Both the position numbers and the translations under genes were made by a program. A stretch of 64,000 nt of DNA. It comes from UMGS1696 sp964623635 (GTDB lineage: Bacteria; Bacillota; Clostridia; Oscillospirales; CAG-272). Positions 1-8,640 of this stretch are shown piece by piece. Below the pieces are notes generated by a model. That model was not told the DNA's origin. It saw only the letters and a list, made by a program, of their open reading frames with translations, and made no database searches. The DNA is taken from positions 1-64,000 of the forward strand of contig CAZUUA010000002.1 in assembly GCA_964623635.1 (NCBI GenBank), written 5' to 3'. How positions within the stretch are numbered: position 1 is the stretch's first letter; each line of letters starts with the position of its first letter.

Positions 1-59
1 AGCTGATCACCCCCGGCGTTCCGTATCCCATGATCATTCCTATCACGATGATCGGTTAA
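1..59 (+). CDS. C-terminal end of an unidentified protein (partial)
   Basis: One forward frame is open from the window edge to a TAA at 57-59 and encodes about 18 residues rich in Pro, Ile and Met. A hairpin with a T-run follows ten bases later, which is where a gene's end would be expected. The fragment is too short to name. Another frame stays open to about 106 but runs through the terminator, so it is less likely. Confidence 0.4.
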   Translation, partial: LITPGVPYPMIIPITMIG

Positions 60-68
60 ATAAAAACG

Positions 69-104
69 AGCTGTTGCAAATTGAATTTTGTGACAGCTTT
101 TTTT
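69..104 (+). terminator. Rho-independent terminator
   Basis: AGCTGT at 69-74 pairs with ACAGCT at 93-98, with extra A/T pairing toward the loop, and a seven-base T-run follows. It lies just after the partial reading frame that enters from the left edge. Confidence 0.75.
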
Positions 105-156
105 GATGGGTAAGGATACCTTGCAGAAGGGGCGTCGAACCACTCTGTATCCAAAC

Positions 157-185
157 AAAAAAGCCCAAACAAATACGTTTGAGCC
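157..185 (-). terminator. Terminator of tRNA-Ser
   Basis: Read on the minus strand, GCTCAAAC pairs with GTTTGGGC (one G-U pair) around a six-base loop and is followed by six T residues. It lies ten bases past the 3' end of the tRNA. Confidence 0.8.
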
Positions 186-194
186 AAATTGTTC

Positions 195-280
195 CGGAGA
201 GTGTGGGATTCGAACCCACGTGAGGTTGCCCTCAAACGGTTTTCAAGACCGCCTCGTTATGACCGCTTCGATAACTCTCC
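195..280 (-). tRNA. tRNA-Ser (anticodon UGA)
   Basis: The minus strand folds as a class II tRNA with a long variable arm. The acceptor stem is GGAGAGT/ACTCTCC with discriminator G, the anticodon loop is CTTGAAA (anticodon TGA), the variable arm is about TTTGAGGGCAACCTCA, and the T arm is GTGGGTTCGAATCCCAC. The 3' CCA is not encoded. A strong promoter lies upstream at 337-365 and a terminator downstream, so this is a single-gene unit. Confidence 0.95.
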
Positions 281-336
281 GTGTGTTTAGTTGCGGAACA
301 CTTTCCATACCGCCGGAAAGCCGATTTCCGAAGGTA

Positions 337-365
337 ATTATACCATATCCAAGTCCCTTTGTCAA
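337..365 (-). promoter_or_regulatory. Sigma-A type promoter for tRNA-Ser
   Basis: On the minus strand TTGACA (360-365) is followed by a 17-bp spacer and a perfect TATAAT (337-342). The nearest downstream gene on this strand is the tRNA, about 57 bases away. The stretch from 366 to 587 shows no gene. Confidence 0.85.
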
Positions 366-587
366 GAGTGAAATTTTCTTTTTCCAAGACCGGATCGTTT
401 TCTCCGGATGCTTTGTTGCCCCAAAACCCCGATTTTTCCGTCGCCCGGTCGCTTTAACAAAACATAAACATCTCGCAAAACATTCGCAAACATCCATCCG
501 GTATACTATAGCCACACCAATGAGGAGCGCACCTCCTCCGATCAACAGGATAAAAAGCAAAGAGAACCATAAAAGGAGAACAATATT

Positions 588-947
588 ATGAACCGCAACG
601 ACAAAGAATATCTGGTACAGAAGATCCGCACCCAATACACCGAGAAGACCTACACCGCACTGGACGAGCTGAAGGAGCTGGATCGCCGTGTGAAAAGACC
701 TGCCAATCTGTTCGGTTGGAGCTTTGGGTCCTTTGGCGCTCTGGTCATGGGAGCCGGTATGAGCCTGATCATGACCGACATCGGTGCCACCCTGGGTCTG
801 CAGAACACCATGGTGCCCGGTATCGCATTGGGTCTGGTGGGTATGGTTGTCGCTATCGTGAATTATCCCATCTACAAAAACATTCTGCAGAATCGCCGGG
901 ACGCCTATGCCGACGAGGTCATTGCCCTCAGCGACCGGGTGCTTTAA
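588..947 (+). CDS. Small membrane protein with two TM helices
   Basis: 119 residues: a charged N-terminal helix (1-35), two hydrophobic helices at about 43-65 and 76-97, and a charged tail ending in DRVL. AAAGGAG precedes the ATG. The segment GALVMGAGMSLIMTDIG closely matches GTLLMGLGMSMLMSEFG in the protein at 25810-26217, so the two are paralogues. The family is common in Clostridia and is sometimes labelled dihydropteridine reductase in databases; nothing in the sequence supports an enzyme. This copy stands alone, the other follows a two-component system. Function unknown. Confidence 0.8.
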   Translation: MNRNDKEYLVQKIRTQYTEKTYTALDELKELDRRVKRPANLFGWSFGSFGALVMGAGMSLIMTDIGATLGLQNTMVPGIALGLVGMVVAIVNYPIYKNILQNRRDAYADEVIALSDRVL

Positions 948-996
948 GCCATAACGCATACAATACCATGTCCATATAGTCAACTAACCATACAGC

Positions 997-1038
997 AAGC
1001 ACAGCGCCACAGTACACAGATCGGTGCAGTGCTTTTTT
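997..1038. terminator. Shared terminator between convergent genes
   Basis: AAGCAC (997-1002) pairs with GTGCTT (1029-1034), followed by a T-run on the plus strand. It lies between the convergent small membrane protein gene and yqfD. The long loop makes the fold less certain. Confidence 0.5.
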
Positions 1039-1041
1039 GCT

Positions 1042-2244
1042 TTAGGAAGGGTTTTCCGGTGTCGCTTCGGTCACGGTGAATTCCTTTGTTTTGGCAATAT
1101 CTTCCAGAAGGTACAAGAGACAGTCGATCCGCACCGTGCCATCCTCGGCGATAGCGGTGGTGACCGTGCGCTCCAATAGTTCGCCCTTTTGCAGTGCATC
1201 ATCCATGGCACAGCGCAGTTTTCCCAAGGCATCGGCTACGGCTTCGTCCGGTGTGCGCTGGATCGGTCGGCTCTCCGTCTCTCGATAGGTCACCGTGGTG
1301 ATGGTCACCGGGAGTCGGATATGCCCCAACAGCTGTATGGCATCGACAGCTTCGGTGGTGTCATATTCTGCGTAGGGAATATCAGCATCTCTGTATAGTC
1401 GTAGGGTCCTGCCCAAAATCGTGACGGTCCTGTGGGTACGTTTGGCACCGGTGTAGGTCAGCATTTCCTGCATGGGCGTGACCTCTATCGCAATGGGATA
1501 CGCCACCTTGGCAAGCACCGCACCGGACGCATATTCCAACCGGCTTTGTCCCTCGTTCTTCATGGATACCACACCGGAGATCAGCAGCTCACCCGGCAGC
1601 ACCACGTCTCCCGGTACCACCACCGCCTCGCCTTCATAGACCCGGACGCTGACGATCTCTCCGGCGCAGGCTGCCACCACATTGGCATAGGTTCCGGCGG
1701 TGTGTTCTTTTACTTCCGGAAATTTTGTCTCACGAAGCTGTACCGATGCCGTGTTGCCGTGGAGATAGACCGAGAGCCAGGCGATCTCCGGGTGTTCTGC
1801 CTTCACCGTGGCATGGAGCGCATCACAGTCGATGGCGGGGATGTAGTCCCCCACGCCACAGCCGTGTGCCGCCAGAATCTCCTGTACCGCCGACTCCGAC
1901 AAGGTTTGACAGCCATCGATCTCCACACGCCAGACCAAGTGCTCCGCATACAGACACCACAGCACCAGAAGCACCGTCCCCAGTGCCAATCCCGGTCGTG
2001 CCAGACAAAAGCCCACCAATGTGGGGATACCGCCGTAACGACCGATCTCCATGGGGATACAGGCCGTGGACAGCAGGGATAGCGCACCCTTGGGTACGCG
2101 GACGGAAACATGATCCTTTGTTTCTCGATAATGCCAGAATCGAATATCCTTTTCCCAGAGCAGTGCCAGCAGCTTCTCTTGGCAGGAAGACGGCACCAGC
2201 AGCTCCACCCAGCCCATGCACAAATGCCATAACTGATCTAACAC
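1042..2244 (-). CDS. yqfD: Sporulation protein YqfD
   Basis: Protein of about 400 residues with the YqfD layout: a short N-terminal cytoplasmic part, one hydrophobic segment at about 73-103 (PGLALGTVLLVLWCLYAE), then a long extracytoplasmic beta-rich region. In Bacillus yqfD is mother-cell expressed and important for sporulation. The GTG start at 2242-2244 fits best: it follows GGGAGG by seven bases and its GTGTTAG overlaps the stop of yqfC, and the encoded start VLDQLWHL resembles the usual MLxxLWxF. An upstream ATG at 2295 lies inside yqfC and is less likely. Translational coupling with yqfC is expected. Confidence 0.88.
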   Translation of the reverse strand: MLDQLWHLCMGWVELLVPSSCQEKLLALLWEKDIRFWHYRETKDHVSVRVPKGALSLLSTACIPMEIGRYGGIPTLVGFCLARPGLALGTVLLVLWCLYAEHLVWRVEIDGCQTLSESAVQEILAAHGCGVGDYIPAIDCDALHATVKAEHPEIAWLSVYLHGNTASVQLRETKFPEVKEHTAGTYANVVAACAGEIVSVRVYEGEAVVVPGDVVLPGELLISGVVSMKNEGQSRLEYASGAVLAKVAYPIAIEVTPMQEMLTYTGAKRTHRTVTILGRTLRLYRDADIPYAEYDTTEAVDAIQLLGHIRLPVTITTVTYRETESRPIQRTPDEAVADALGKLRCAMDDALQKGELLERTVTTAIAEDGTVRIDCLLYLLEDIAKTKEFTVTEATPENPS

Positions 2245-2534
2245 GGTGCGTCCTCCCATCGACAACCGGTGATCGTCCCACGAATGGTCATGCACCGTCC
2301 ATGAAAATCCGACATTTGTAGCGATGTCCCCACGATGGTCAGCCGTAGGTCAAATAGATCCAGCCGTACCTCCATGTTGCTGTAGGACAGGATCGCACGA
2401 CAGCCGTCTATCCGGAGCTCGCTGTTTCCCCGACAGAGCAGCACGGGCATATCGCAAAAGCCTTCCGGTGGCAGTCCGGTGAGGGCAGACAGTCCCACAG
2501 CCACCTTTTGTCGCAGCTTTCTTTTCCTTGGCAA
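2238..2534 (-). CDS. yqfC: Sporulation protein YqfC
   Basis: 98-residue protein with the YqfC pattern: a basic N-terminus (PRKRKLRQK), a GLPPEGFCDMPVLLCRGN segment, then short beta strands ending TIRGTITGCRW. A TTG at 2532-2534, seven bases after AAGGGGG, gives the family's usual length; a longer frame to 2600 would overlap the divergent gene's ribosome site. It is the first gene of a yqfC-yqfD pair, as in other spore formers, and lies back to back with the ylbJ homologue. Confidence 0.85.
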   Translation of the reverse strand: MPRKRKLRQKVAVGLSALTGLPPEGFCDMPVLLCRGNSELRIDGCRAILSYSNMEVRLDLFDLRLTIVGTSLQMSDFHGRCMTIRGTITGCRWEDAPC

Positions 2535-2598
2535 TTTGGCACCCCCTTGTGCATATAGATGCTGTGTGACACTATGGTATGCAAAAAGGAGGCTTTTC

Positions 2599-3636
2599 AT
2601 GTCTGCAAAAGCAAGGCAATTGGCGGCAGGCGGTGCGGTGTGTCTGTTCTGTGCGCTGCTGTGGCACCCGGAGACGGCATCGACTGCGGTGACCGGCAGT
2701 ATGCGTGCCTTCGTGACAAGGCTGGTGCCGGTGCTGTTTCCCTATATGGTGCTGTCCCATTTCTTTGTGAACTATGGGGCGCTGGAACCGTTTGGTCGGT
2801 GTATCGGTCTGCGTGGGGACATCGGTGGGGTCTTTCTCATGGGGCAGCTCTGCGGGTATCCCATGGGCGCCAAAATGACCAAGGAAATGGCGGACCGCAT
2901 GGACCATCGGGAGGCGGCGGTGGTGTGTGCGCTATCCGGTGGGGCCAGTCCGGCGTTCCTGCTCCACGGCATCGGCGGTGGTCTATGGAATAGCACCCGG
3001 TACGGGGCATTTTTGCTTGCGACCCAATGGACGCTCAGTTTGGTGACCCTGTGGCTGTGGCAGAGACGTACACTTCAAAATAGAACGTCACCGAACAAAC
3101 GACAGTGCGAAGTATCCTTTAGCCGTGTGTTTTGCAGTGCCATCCGGGACAGCACCGAGCAGACCTTGTATGTGGGCGGCTATATCGTGTTCTTTTCGCT
3201 TCTGGTGGCCGTGCTGACGGACTTGGTGCCGTGCCGGGAGCGAGCGTCTCTTTTGTTGGCGGCGGTGTTGGAGTTTTCCACCGGCACCCAAGTGGCAGCC
3301 CGGGTCGGTGGGTACGTGGGACTGTTTTGTACCGGCTTCGCAGTGGGCTTTGGGGGGCTGTCGGTACTCATGCAAACGGCACAGCTGCTCCACGGCACCG
3401 GCATCTCTCTGCGTCCGTACATCCTCTGGAAGCTGGTCTGCGGCATCCTCATGGGGCTTTTGTCCATGGCGTGGGGAAGTCTGGAACCGGCACTGCTGTC
3501 GTCCCATGGAACTGCGCCGACCATGGCAGAGCCGGGAAGTGCGCTTTGGCTTTTGGGCTATATCGTTCTGCTGGGTATCGTGGGCGCTGGTAAACCAAAA
3601 CGGCAAAGGCTTCCTAAACGGTCGTGCAAACCGTAA
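2599..3636 (+). CDS. ylbJ: YlbJ/SpoVV-type sporulation membrane protein
   Basis: 345 residues and about eight hydrophobic helices. The segments VPVLFPYMVLSHFF and GQLCGYPMGAKM match the YlbJ family of nucleoside-recognition-like transporters. In Bacillus YlbJ (SpoVV) moves dipicolinic acid across the outer forespore membrane. The ATG at 2599 follows AAAGGAGG at the right distance, and the family start is near here. Its divergent position next to yqfCD supports a sporulation role. The substrate is inferred from homology. Confidence 0.85.
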   Translation: MSAKARQLAAGGAVCLFCALLWHPETASTAVTGSMRAFVTRLVPVLFPYMVLSHFFVNYGALEPFGRCIGLRGDIGGVFLMGQLCGYPMGAKMTKEMADRMDHREAAVVCALSGGASPAFLLHGIGGGLWNSTRYGAFLLATQWTLSLVTLWLWQRRTLQNRTSPNKRQCEVSFSRVFCSAIRDSTEQTLYVGGYIVFFSLLVAVLTDLVPCRERASLLLAAVLEFSTGTQVAARVGGYVGLFCTGFAVGFGGLSVLMQTAQLLHGTGISLRPYILWKLVCGILMGLLSMAWGSLEPALLSSHGTAPTMAEPGSALWLLGYIVLLGIVGAGKPKRQRLPKRSCKP

Positions 3637-3673
3637 AAATGTACCCGGGTGCGGAAATCTTTTGGAAAAGGTC

Positions 3674-3702
3674 TTGATTTTCTATGGGTTTTCCTATATA
3701 AT
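3674..3702 (+). promoter_or_regulatory. Sigma-A type promoter upstream of the small Cys protein and prfB
   Basis: TTGATT (3674-3679), 17-bp spacer, TATAAT (3697-3702). It lies about 50 bases upstream of the gene at 3754, and no terminator is seen before prfB, so prfB may share it. Confidence 0.75.
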
Positions 3703-3753
3703 ATATTTATAATGCAGTTTTTGTGCGATACTTGGCGGAATGGAGGGTGTAGG

Positions 3754-3960
3754 ATGAAAAAACGCTACGATGCGGAAATAGAACGATTTTGCAAATATTG
3801 TGAGAGAGCGACCACTTTGTCCGACCCGGATCAGATGCTGTGCCGGAAGCAGGGCGTGGTGGACGCAGGCGCTTGCTGTCGCCGGTTTGTGTACGACCCA
3901 CTGAAACGAGAGCCATCGCCGGTGCAAAAGCTGCCCACCATGGAATTTGTGGAATTGTGA
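3754..3960 (+). CDS. Small conserved cysteine-rich protein
   Basis: 68 residues. FCKYCERA near the N-terminus and later LCRKQGVVDAGACCRRF give a Cys pattern (CxxC, single C, CC) that could bind zinc or an iron-sulfur cluster. The C-terminus YDPLKREPSP is typical of a small Clostridia family of unknown function. The ATG at 3754 follows GGAGGGTGTAGG. It sits between a strong promoter and prfB. Metal binding is an inference from the Cys spacing. Confidence 0.75.
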   Translation: MKKRYDAEIERFCKYCERATTLSDPDQMLCRKQGVVDAGACCRRFVYDPLKREPSPVQKLPTMEFVEL

Positions 3961-4072
3961 CCCCGCTTTGGGGAAAATAGAACGATCATAAGCCGATGGG
4001 GAATGGCACACACGATTTGACCATTCATAGATGAGAATACAACATAGACAAAAGATTTTGGAGGATATAGAA

Positions 4073-5182
4073 TTGATCATTGCACTGGAAGACGCAAAAT
4101 ATCAGCTGGGGAATTTTAGAGAAAACCTGAAGGAATTGGGCAGTGCCCTGCGGATCGATCTGCTGCGGTCCCAGGTGGCAGAGCTGGAAGAGAAGACCGC
4201 CGATCCGGATTTCTGGAACGACCAAGCCACCTCCGGCAAGGTGCTGCAGCAGGTGAAGCAGCTCAAGGATAAGATCGCATCCTACGACAACCTGTGCGCC
4301 AAGCTGGAAGACGCCATCACCTTGGCAGAGCTGGGCAGCGAAGAGAACGACGAATCCATGGTGGAAGAGGTGCTCAGCGAACAGAAGGCCATCGAAAAGG
4401 AAGAGGAACGGCTGCGCATCGAGATCCTGCTCTCCGGCGAATACGACCGGAACAACGCCATTGTCAGCTTCCATCCCGGTGCCGGCGGTACCGAAGCACA
4501 GGACTGGGCACAGATGCTCTATCGTATGATCACCCGTTGGGGCGAACGGCATGGGTACACGGTGAAGCTGATCGACTGGTTAGACGGAGAAGAAGCCGGG
4601 CTCAAGTCCGCTACCATCATGGTGGAAGGGGTCAACGCATACGGCTATCTCAAGAGCGAGAATGGCGTACACAGACTGGTGCGTGTGTCTCCCTTTGACT
4701 CCTCCGGCAGACGGCACACGTCCTTTGCCTCGGTGGAAGTCATGCCGGAATTTGACGACGACAACACCATCGAGATCAAGGACGAGGATCTGGAGATCAC
4801 CGCACATCGTTCCTCCGGCGCCGGTGGACAGCACATCAACAAGACCGACTCCGCCATCCGGATCCTGCACATTCCCACCGGTATCGTGGTTGGCTGCCAG
4901 ACCGAACGGAGCCAGCTGCAGAACAAGGAAACGGCTATGAAGATGCTGAAGTCCAAGCTCATCGAGATCAAGGAACGGGAAAAGCTGGACCGGATCGAGG
5001 ATATCCAAGGCAACAAGACCAACATCGAATGGGGCGCACAGATCCGCTCGTACGTGTTCATGCCCTACACCTTGGCGAAGGACACCCGTACCGGCTACGA
5101 AGACGGCAACATTCAGGCGGTCATGGATGGGGAGATCGACGGCTTCATCAATGCGTACCTGAAGATGAACGCTGCCAAGTAA
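4073..5182 (+). CDS. prfB: Peptide chain release factor 2
   Basis: 369 residues. RF2 reads UAA and UGA stop codons and triggers peptide release. The discriminator tripeptide SPF (about residues 206-208) separates it from RF1, and the catalytic GGQ lies at about 251-253 in GAGGQHINKTD. Upstream sequence is in frame from 4031, but a TTG at 4073, eight bases after GGAGG, gives the usual N-terminus (IIALEDAKYQLGNFRENL). Many bacteria have an autoregulatory UGA frameshift near codon 25; here the frame is continuous, so that control is absent. The methyltransferase gene starts one base after the stop. Confidence 0.95.
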   Translation: MIIALEDAKYQLGNFRENLKELGSALRIDLLRSQVAELEEKTADPDFWNDQATSGKVLQQVKQLKDKIASYDNLCAKLEDAITLAELGSEENDESMVEEVLSEQKAIEKEEERLRIEILLSGEYDRNNAIVSFHPGAGGTEAQDWAQMLYRMITRWGERHGYTVKLIDWLDGEEAGLKSATIMVEGVNAYGYLKSENGVHRLVRVSPFDSSGRRHTSFASVEVMPEFDDDNTIEIKDEDLEITAHRSSGAGGQHINKTDSAIRILHIPTGIVVGCQTERSQLQNKETAMKMLKSKLIEIKEREKLDRIEDIQGNKTNIEWGAQIRSYVFMPYTLAKDTRTGYEDGNIQAVMDGEIDGFINAYLKMNAAK

Positions 5183-5183
5183 G

Positions 5184-5957
5184 ATGAAGAAAGAGATCAT
5201 TCGATTCGCTGACTCTACGCTGTTCGAAGGTATGACGTCCATTCGTGCCTGCCTTCACGCCATGGAGGATTCTCTCCACGACAGACGGATCCTGCGGGTG
5301 CTGTACGATGGTGCCAAGGCGGAGAGCAAGCGGAAGGAGCTGGGTTATCTGCGTGCCATGGGGAAAAAGCACGGCTTTCCGGTGGAAGAAACGGACAGCG
5401 AAATGTTGGACACGCTGACGGTCGGCTCTACCCACGGCGGTATCGTGGCAGAATGCACCGATCGCACCATTCCCACCTTGACCCCAGAGGCGATTCGGCA
5501 GAACGGCTTTTACGTGCTGGTGGAAGGCATCGAGGACCCCTACAACTTTGGGTATGCCCTGCGGTCGTTGTACGCTTGTGGCGTGGACGGCATCGTGCTG
5601 TCTCCCCGAAACTGGATGAGCGCCGCCGGAGTCGTGTGTCGTTCGTCTGCCGGTGCCTCGGAGCTGCTGCCTATGTACACCTGTGATGGGGTCACGGCGG
5701 CCGGACTGTTCCGTGGCTGTGGCTACAAGATCTGCTGTGCCGGCATCCGGGATTCGGTGTCGTCCTTTGAAGCGGACCTGACCTGCCCCCTGTTCCTGAT
5801 CGTCGGCGGCGAAAAGCGTGGCATTTCCAGAGCCCTGCTGGACGAAGCGGACACCATCGTGCGGATCGATTACGGCAGAGACTTTGCGGGATCCTTATCG
5901 GCGGCATCGGCTACGGCTATGCTGGCCTATGAGGTACTGCGGCAGAGACGGAAATAA
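5184..5957 (+). CDS. TrmH/SpoU family RNA 2'-O-methyltransferase
   Basis: 257 residues of the SPOUT class. The three family motifs are visible: EGIEDPYNFGYALRS (about 114-128), IVGGEKRGISRALL (about 210-223) and SLSAASATAMLAYEV near the C-terminus, which form the knotted SAM site. The N-terminal 100 residues are the substrate-binding part. Such enzymes methylate ribose in tRNA or rRNA; the target cannot be read from sequence. The gene begins one base after prfB and is followed by a terminator, so it is probably co-transcribed with prfB. Confidence 0.88.
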   Translation: MKKEIIRFADSTLFEGMTSIRACLHAMEDSLHDRRILRVLYDGAKAESKRKELGYLRAMGKKHGFPVEETDSEMLDTLTVGSTHGGIVAECTDRTIPTLTPEAIRQNGFYVLVEGIEDPYNFGYALRSLYACGVDGIVLSPRNWMSAAGVVCRSSAGASELLPMYTCDGVTAAGLFRGCGYKICCAGIRDSVSSFEADLTCPLFLIVGGEKRGISRALLDEADTIVRIDYGRDFAGSLSAASATAMLAYEVLRQRRK

Positions 5958-5972
5958 ATATAACGTAAAATG

Positions 5973-6015
5973 AAAAAGCCTGAATCTTTTTGTACGATAA
6001 GGATTTGGGCTTTTT
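5973..6015 (+). terminator. Terminator of the prfB-methyltransferase unit
   Basis: AAAAAGCC-GAATC pairs with GATTTGGGCTTTTT (with G-U pairs) across a loop of about 13 bases and ends in a T-run. The GTPase-nuclease gene begins 20 bases further on. Confidence 0.7.
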
Positions 6016-6035
6016 GGGATGAAAAGAGAACGAGC

Positions 6036-8606
6036 ATGAAAAAACAGGTCATTGGGGTGCTGGCCCATGTGGACGCCGGAAAGACCACCTTATCCGAAGC
6101 CATGCTGTATGCGGCAGGCAAGATCAGAACGCCGGGTCGAGTGGACCAACGCAATACCTATTTAGATACCCACGTGCTGGAACGGGAACGGGGCATCACC
6201 ATCTTCTCCAAGCAGGCGCTGTTCACCTATGGGGACCTGTCTGTGACCCTGCTGGATACACCGGGACACGTGGACTTTTCTGCCGAAGCCGAACGGACAC
6301 TGGCGGTGCTGGACTATGCCATCTTGGTCATCAGCGGCTCCGAAGGCGTGCAGGCCCATACCCAGACCCTGTGGCAGCTGCTGGAACGCTACCATGTGCC
6401 TACGTTTATTTTTATCACCAAAATGGATATGGCCCATGCGGAACCGGAGGACGTGCTGCAGGGACTTTGTACCGACCTGCACAGCGGCTGTGTGGATTTT
6501 ACAAATGCCGAAGACGGCATGGACGAAGACATGGCCGAGCGTGTGGCTCTGTGTGACGAAGCGTTGTTTGAGCGGTACATGAACGGGGAGACGATCACGA
6601 CCGACGACATAGCGGCATTGGTGGCAGAACGAAAGCTGTTCCCCTGCTACTTTGGCAGTGGGCTGCGCAACACCGGCATCACCGCACTGCTGGACGGACT
6701 GGCGAAATACACCTTGGAGACGGAATATCCGGCGGCCTTTGGTGCCCAGGTGTACAAGATCGCCCACGACCCCGGCGGCGTGCGGCTGACCTACCTGAAG
6801 CTCACCGGTGGCAGTCTGACCGTGCGACAGCAGCTTGCCTATACCAGCGCAGGCGGCGAGAAAAAGGAAGAAAAGATCACGGGTCTGCGGCTCTATTCCG
6901 GTGCCAAATATACCAACGTGGACAGCGTTTCGGCTGGGGACGTGTGCGCCGTGGCAGGACTGTCCGACACCTATGTGGGGCAGGGGCTTGGTGACGAGGA
7001 GACTGCACTGCCGCCGGCTCTGGAACCGGTGCTGCACTATCGGCTGGCACTGCCCAGGGACGTGGATCCCCGGCTGTTTTTGCCCAAGCTGAAGGAACTG
7101 GAGGAAGAAGAACCGCTTTTGCATATTCTCTGGAACGAACGGTTTGGAGAGATACAGGCACAGGTCATGGGAGAAGTGCAGACCGAGGTGCTGGTGCGGC
7201 TGGTGGACGAGCGATACGGCGTGCCCATCACCTTCACGGACGGTCGTATCCTGTACCGAGAGACCATTGCGGCACCTGTGGAAGGGGTGGGACACTTTGA
7301 ACCCCTGCGGCACTATGCGGAGGTGCATCTGGTGCTGGAGCCGTTGCCGGTGGGTTCGGGACTGGTCATCGACAGCGTGGTGCGAGAGAACGACCTTGAC
7401 CGAAACTGGCAGCGGTTGATCCTGACCCATCTGGAAGAAAAGACCCATCTTGGCACCCTGACCGGTTCACCCATCACGGACATGAAGCTCACCCTGACGG
7501 CTGGTCGAGCCCACCTGAAGCACACCCAAGGCGGTGATTTCCGGGAAGCCACCTATCGTGCGGTGCGGGAAGGTCTGATGCAGGCACGGGCGGCAGGACA
7601 AATGGTGCTGCTTGAGCCTTGGTACGCCTTTCGCTTGGAGGTGCCGGGAGAATGCGTGGGGCGAGCCATTGCGGATATTCTGGCACGGGACGGCACCTAT
7701 GACGAGCACGAAGCCACGCCGGGTGTGTCGGTGCTACAGGGACGTGCGCCGGTGTCCACCATGGGAGAATACGCCAAAGAGGTGGCGGCCTACACCCACG
7801 GCAGAGGCAAGCTCTCCTGTCGCATGGACGGCTACTATCCCTGCCACAACCAAGGGACGGTGGTCGAGAAAGCTGCCTACGTGCCGGAAGCCGATCTGGA
7901 CAACACGCCGGATTCGGTGTTCTGTGCCCATGGCGCCGGGTTCGTGGTACCGTGGCAGGAGGTGCGCTCCCATATGCATCTGGAATCTACACTTGTCAAA
8001 GGCAAAGCGCAGACGGCGGTGGTGGAGAGTCCCAAGGTGATCCGGCGCAATCTGGATCTGGACGAAAAGGAGCTGGAGGCCATCATGGAACGGGAGTTTG
8101 GTCCCATCCGGCGCAAGGTCTACAGCGAGGGAAAAAAGCTGGTGACGGCGGAACCCAAGCGGCACAGCAGGCGGCGGTCCCTCTACATCATCGATGGCTA
8201 CAACGTGATCTTCGCTTGGGACGAGCTGTCTGCCATAGCCCAGACCGATCTGGAAAACGCCCGGCGGCAGCTGTGTGAGGTTTTGGCAAACTACCAGGCC
8301 TTCACGAAACGGGACATGATCCTGGTGTTCGATGCGTACAACGTGAAAGGTTCTGTGGAGAGAAAGTTTGATTATCAAGGACTGCACGTGGTGTACACCA
8401 AGGAAAACGAGCTGGGGGACACCTATATCGAGAAGCTGGTGAACCAGATCGGCAAGGACCACACGGTGCGTGTCGTGACCTCGGACGGACTGATCCAGCT
8501 GCAGGCGGTGCGCTCCGGTGTGCTGCGGATGTCGGCACGGGAGTTCCGGGAAGAGATCCTTTCGGTGGACAAAGAGATCGCCGCCATATTGGCAAACCTA
8601 AAGTAA
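6036..8606 (+). CDS. Tet(M)/EF-G-like translational GTPase fused to a Rae1/YacP-type NYN nuclease domain
   Basis: 856 residues. Residues 1-700 follow ribosome-protection GTPases: G1 AHVDAGKTT (8-16), G3 DTPGHVDF (about 74-81), G4 TKMD (about 127-130), EF-G domains II-V, and a C-terminal region with EPWYAFRLEVPGE and GRGKLSCRMDGYY like Tet(M). Residues about 713-856 are a NYN domain: IIDGYNVIFAW, VFDAYNVKG, YTKENELGDTYIEKL, VTSDGLIQLQ and SAREF match YacP/Rae1, which cuts mRNA in the ribosomal A site in Bacillus. ATG at 6036 is chosen because the GTPase fold starts there. The neighbours are prfB and an RNA methyltransferase. Drug resistance cannot be assumed; a ribosome-rescue role is inferred. 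Confidence 0.9.
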   Translation: MKKQVIGVLAHVDAGKTTLSEAMLYAAGKIRTPGRVDQRNTYLDTHVLERERGITIFSKQALFTYGDLSVTLLDTPGHVDFSAEAERTLAVLDYAILVISGSEGVQAHTQTLWQLLERYHVPTFIFITKMDMAHAEPEDVLQGLCTDLHSGCVDFTNAEDGMDEDMAERVALCDEALFERYMNGETITTDDIAALVAERKLFPCYFGSGLRNTGITALLDGLAKYTLETEYPAAFGAQVYKIAHDPGGVRLTYLKLTGGSLTVRQQLAYTSAGGEKKEEKITGLRLYSGAKYTNVDSVSAGDVCAVAGLSDTYVGQGLGDEETALPPALEPVLHYRLALPRDVDPRLFLPKLKELEEEEPLLHILWNERFGEIQAQVMGEVQTEVLVRLVDERYGVPITFTDGRILYRETIAAPVEGVGHFEPLRHYAEVHLVLEPLPVGSGLVIDSVVRENDLDRNWQRLILTHLEEKTHLGTLTGSPITDMKLTLTAGRAHLKHTQGGDFREATYRAVREGLMQARAAGQMVLLEPWYAFRLEVPGECVGRAIADILARDGTYDEHEATPGVSVLQGRAPVSTMGEYAKEVAAYTHGRGKLSCRMDGYYPCHNQGTVVEKAAYVPEADLDNTPDSVFCAHGAGFVVPWQEVRSHMHLESTLVKGKAQTAVVESPKVIRRNLDLDEKELEAIMEREFGPIRRKVYSEGKKLVTAEPKRHSRRRSLYIIDGYNVIFAWDELSAIAQTDLENARRQLCEVLANYQAFTKRDMILVFDAYNVKGSVERKFDYQGLHVVYTKENELGDTYIEKLVNQIGKDHTVRVVTSDGLIQLQAVRSGVLRMSAREFREEILSVDKEIAAILANLK

Positions 8607-8640
8607 GCTACACAAAAACACAAAAGATCGGAGTGAGACC

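Noticed and set aside
588..947. Dihydropteridine reductase
   Set aside because: Only two membrane helices and charged ends; there is no nucleotide-binding fold.
4031..4072. Programmed frameshift or longer start in prfB
   Set aside because: No in-frame UGA with a slippery CTT site was found; the extra upstream codons from 4031 do not resemble RF2 N-termini.
6036..8606. A tetracycline resistance gene on a mobile element
   Set aside because: No transposon, integrase or Tn916-type leader is near; base composition matches its neighbours, and the extra nuclease domain argues for a housekeeping rescue role.
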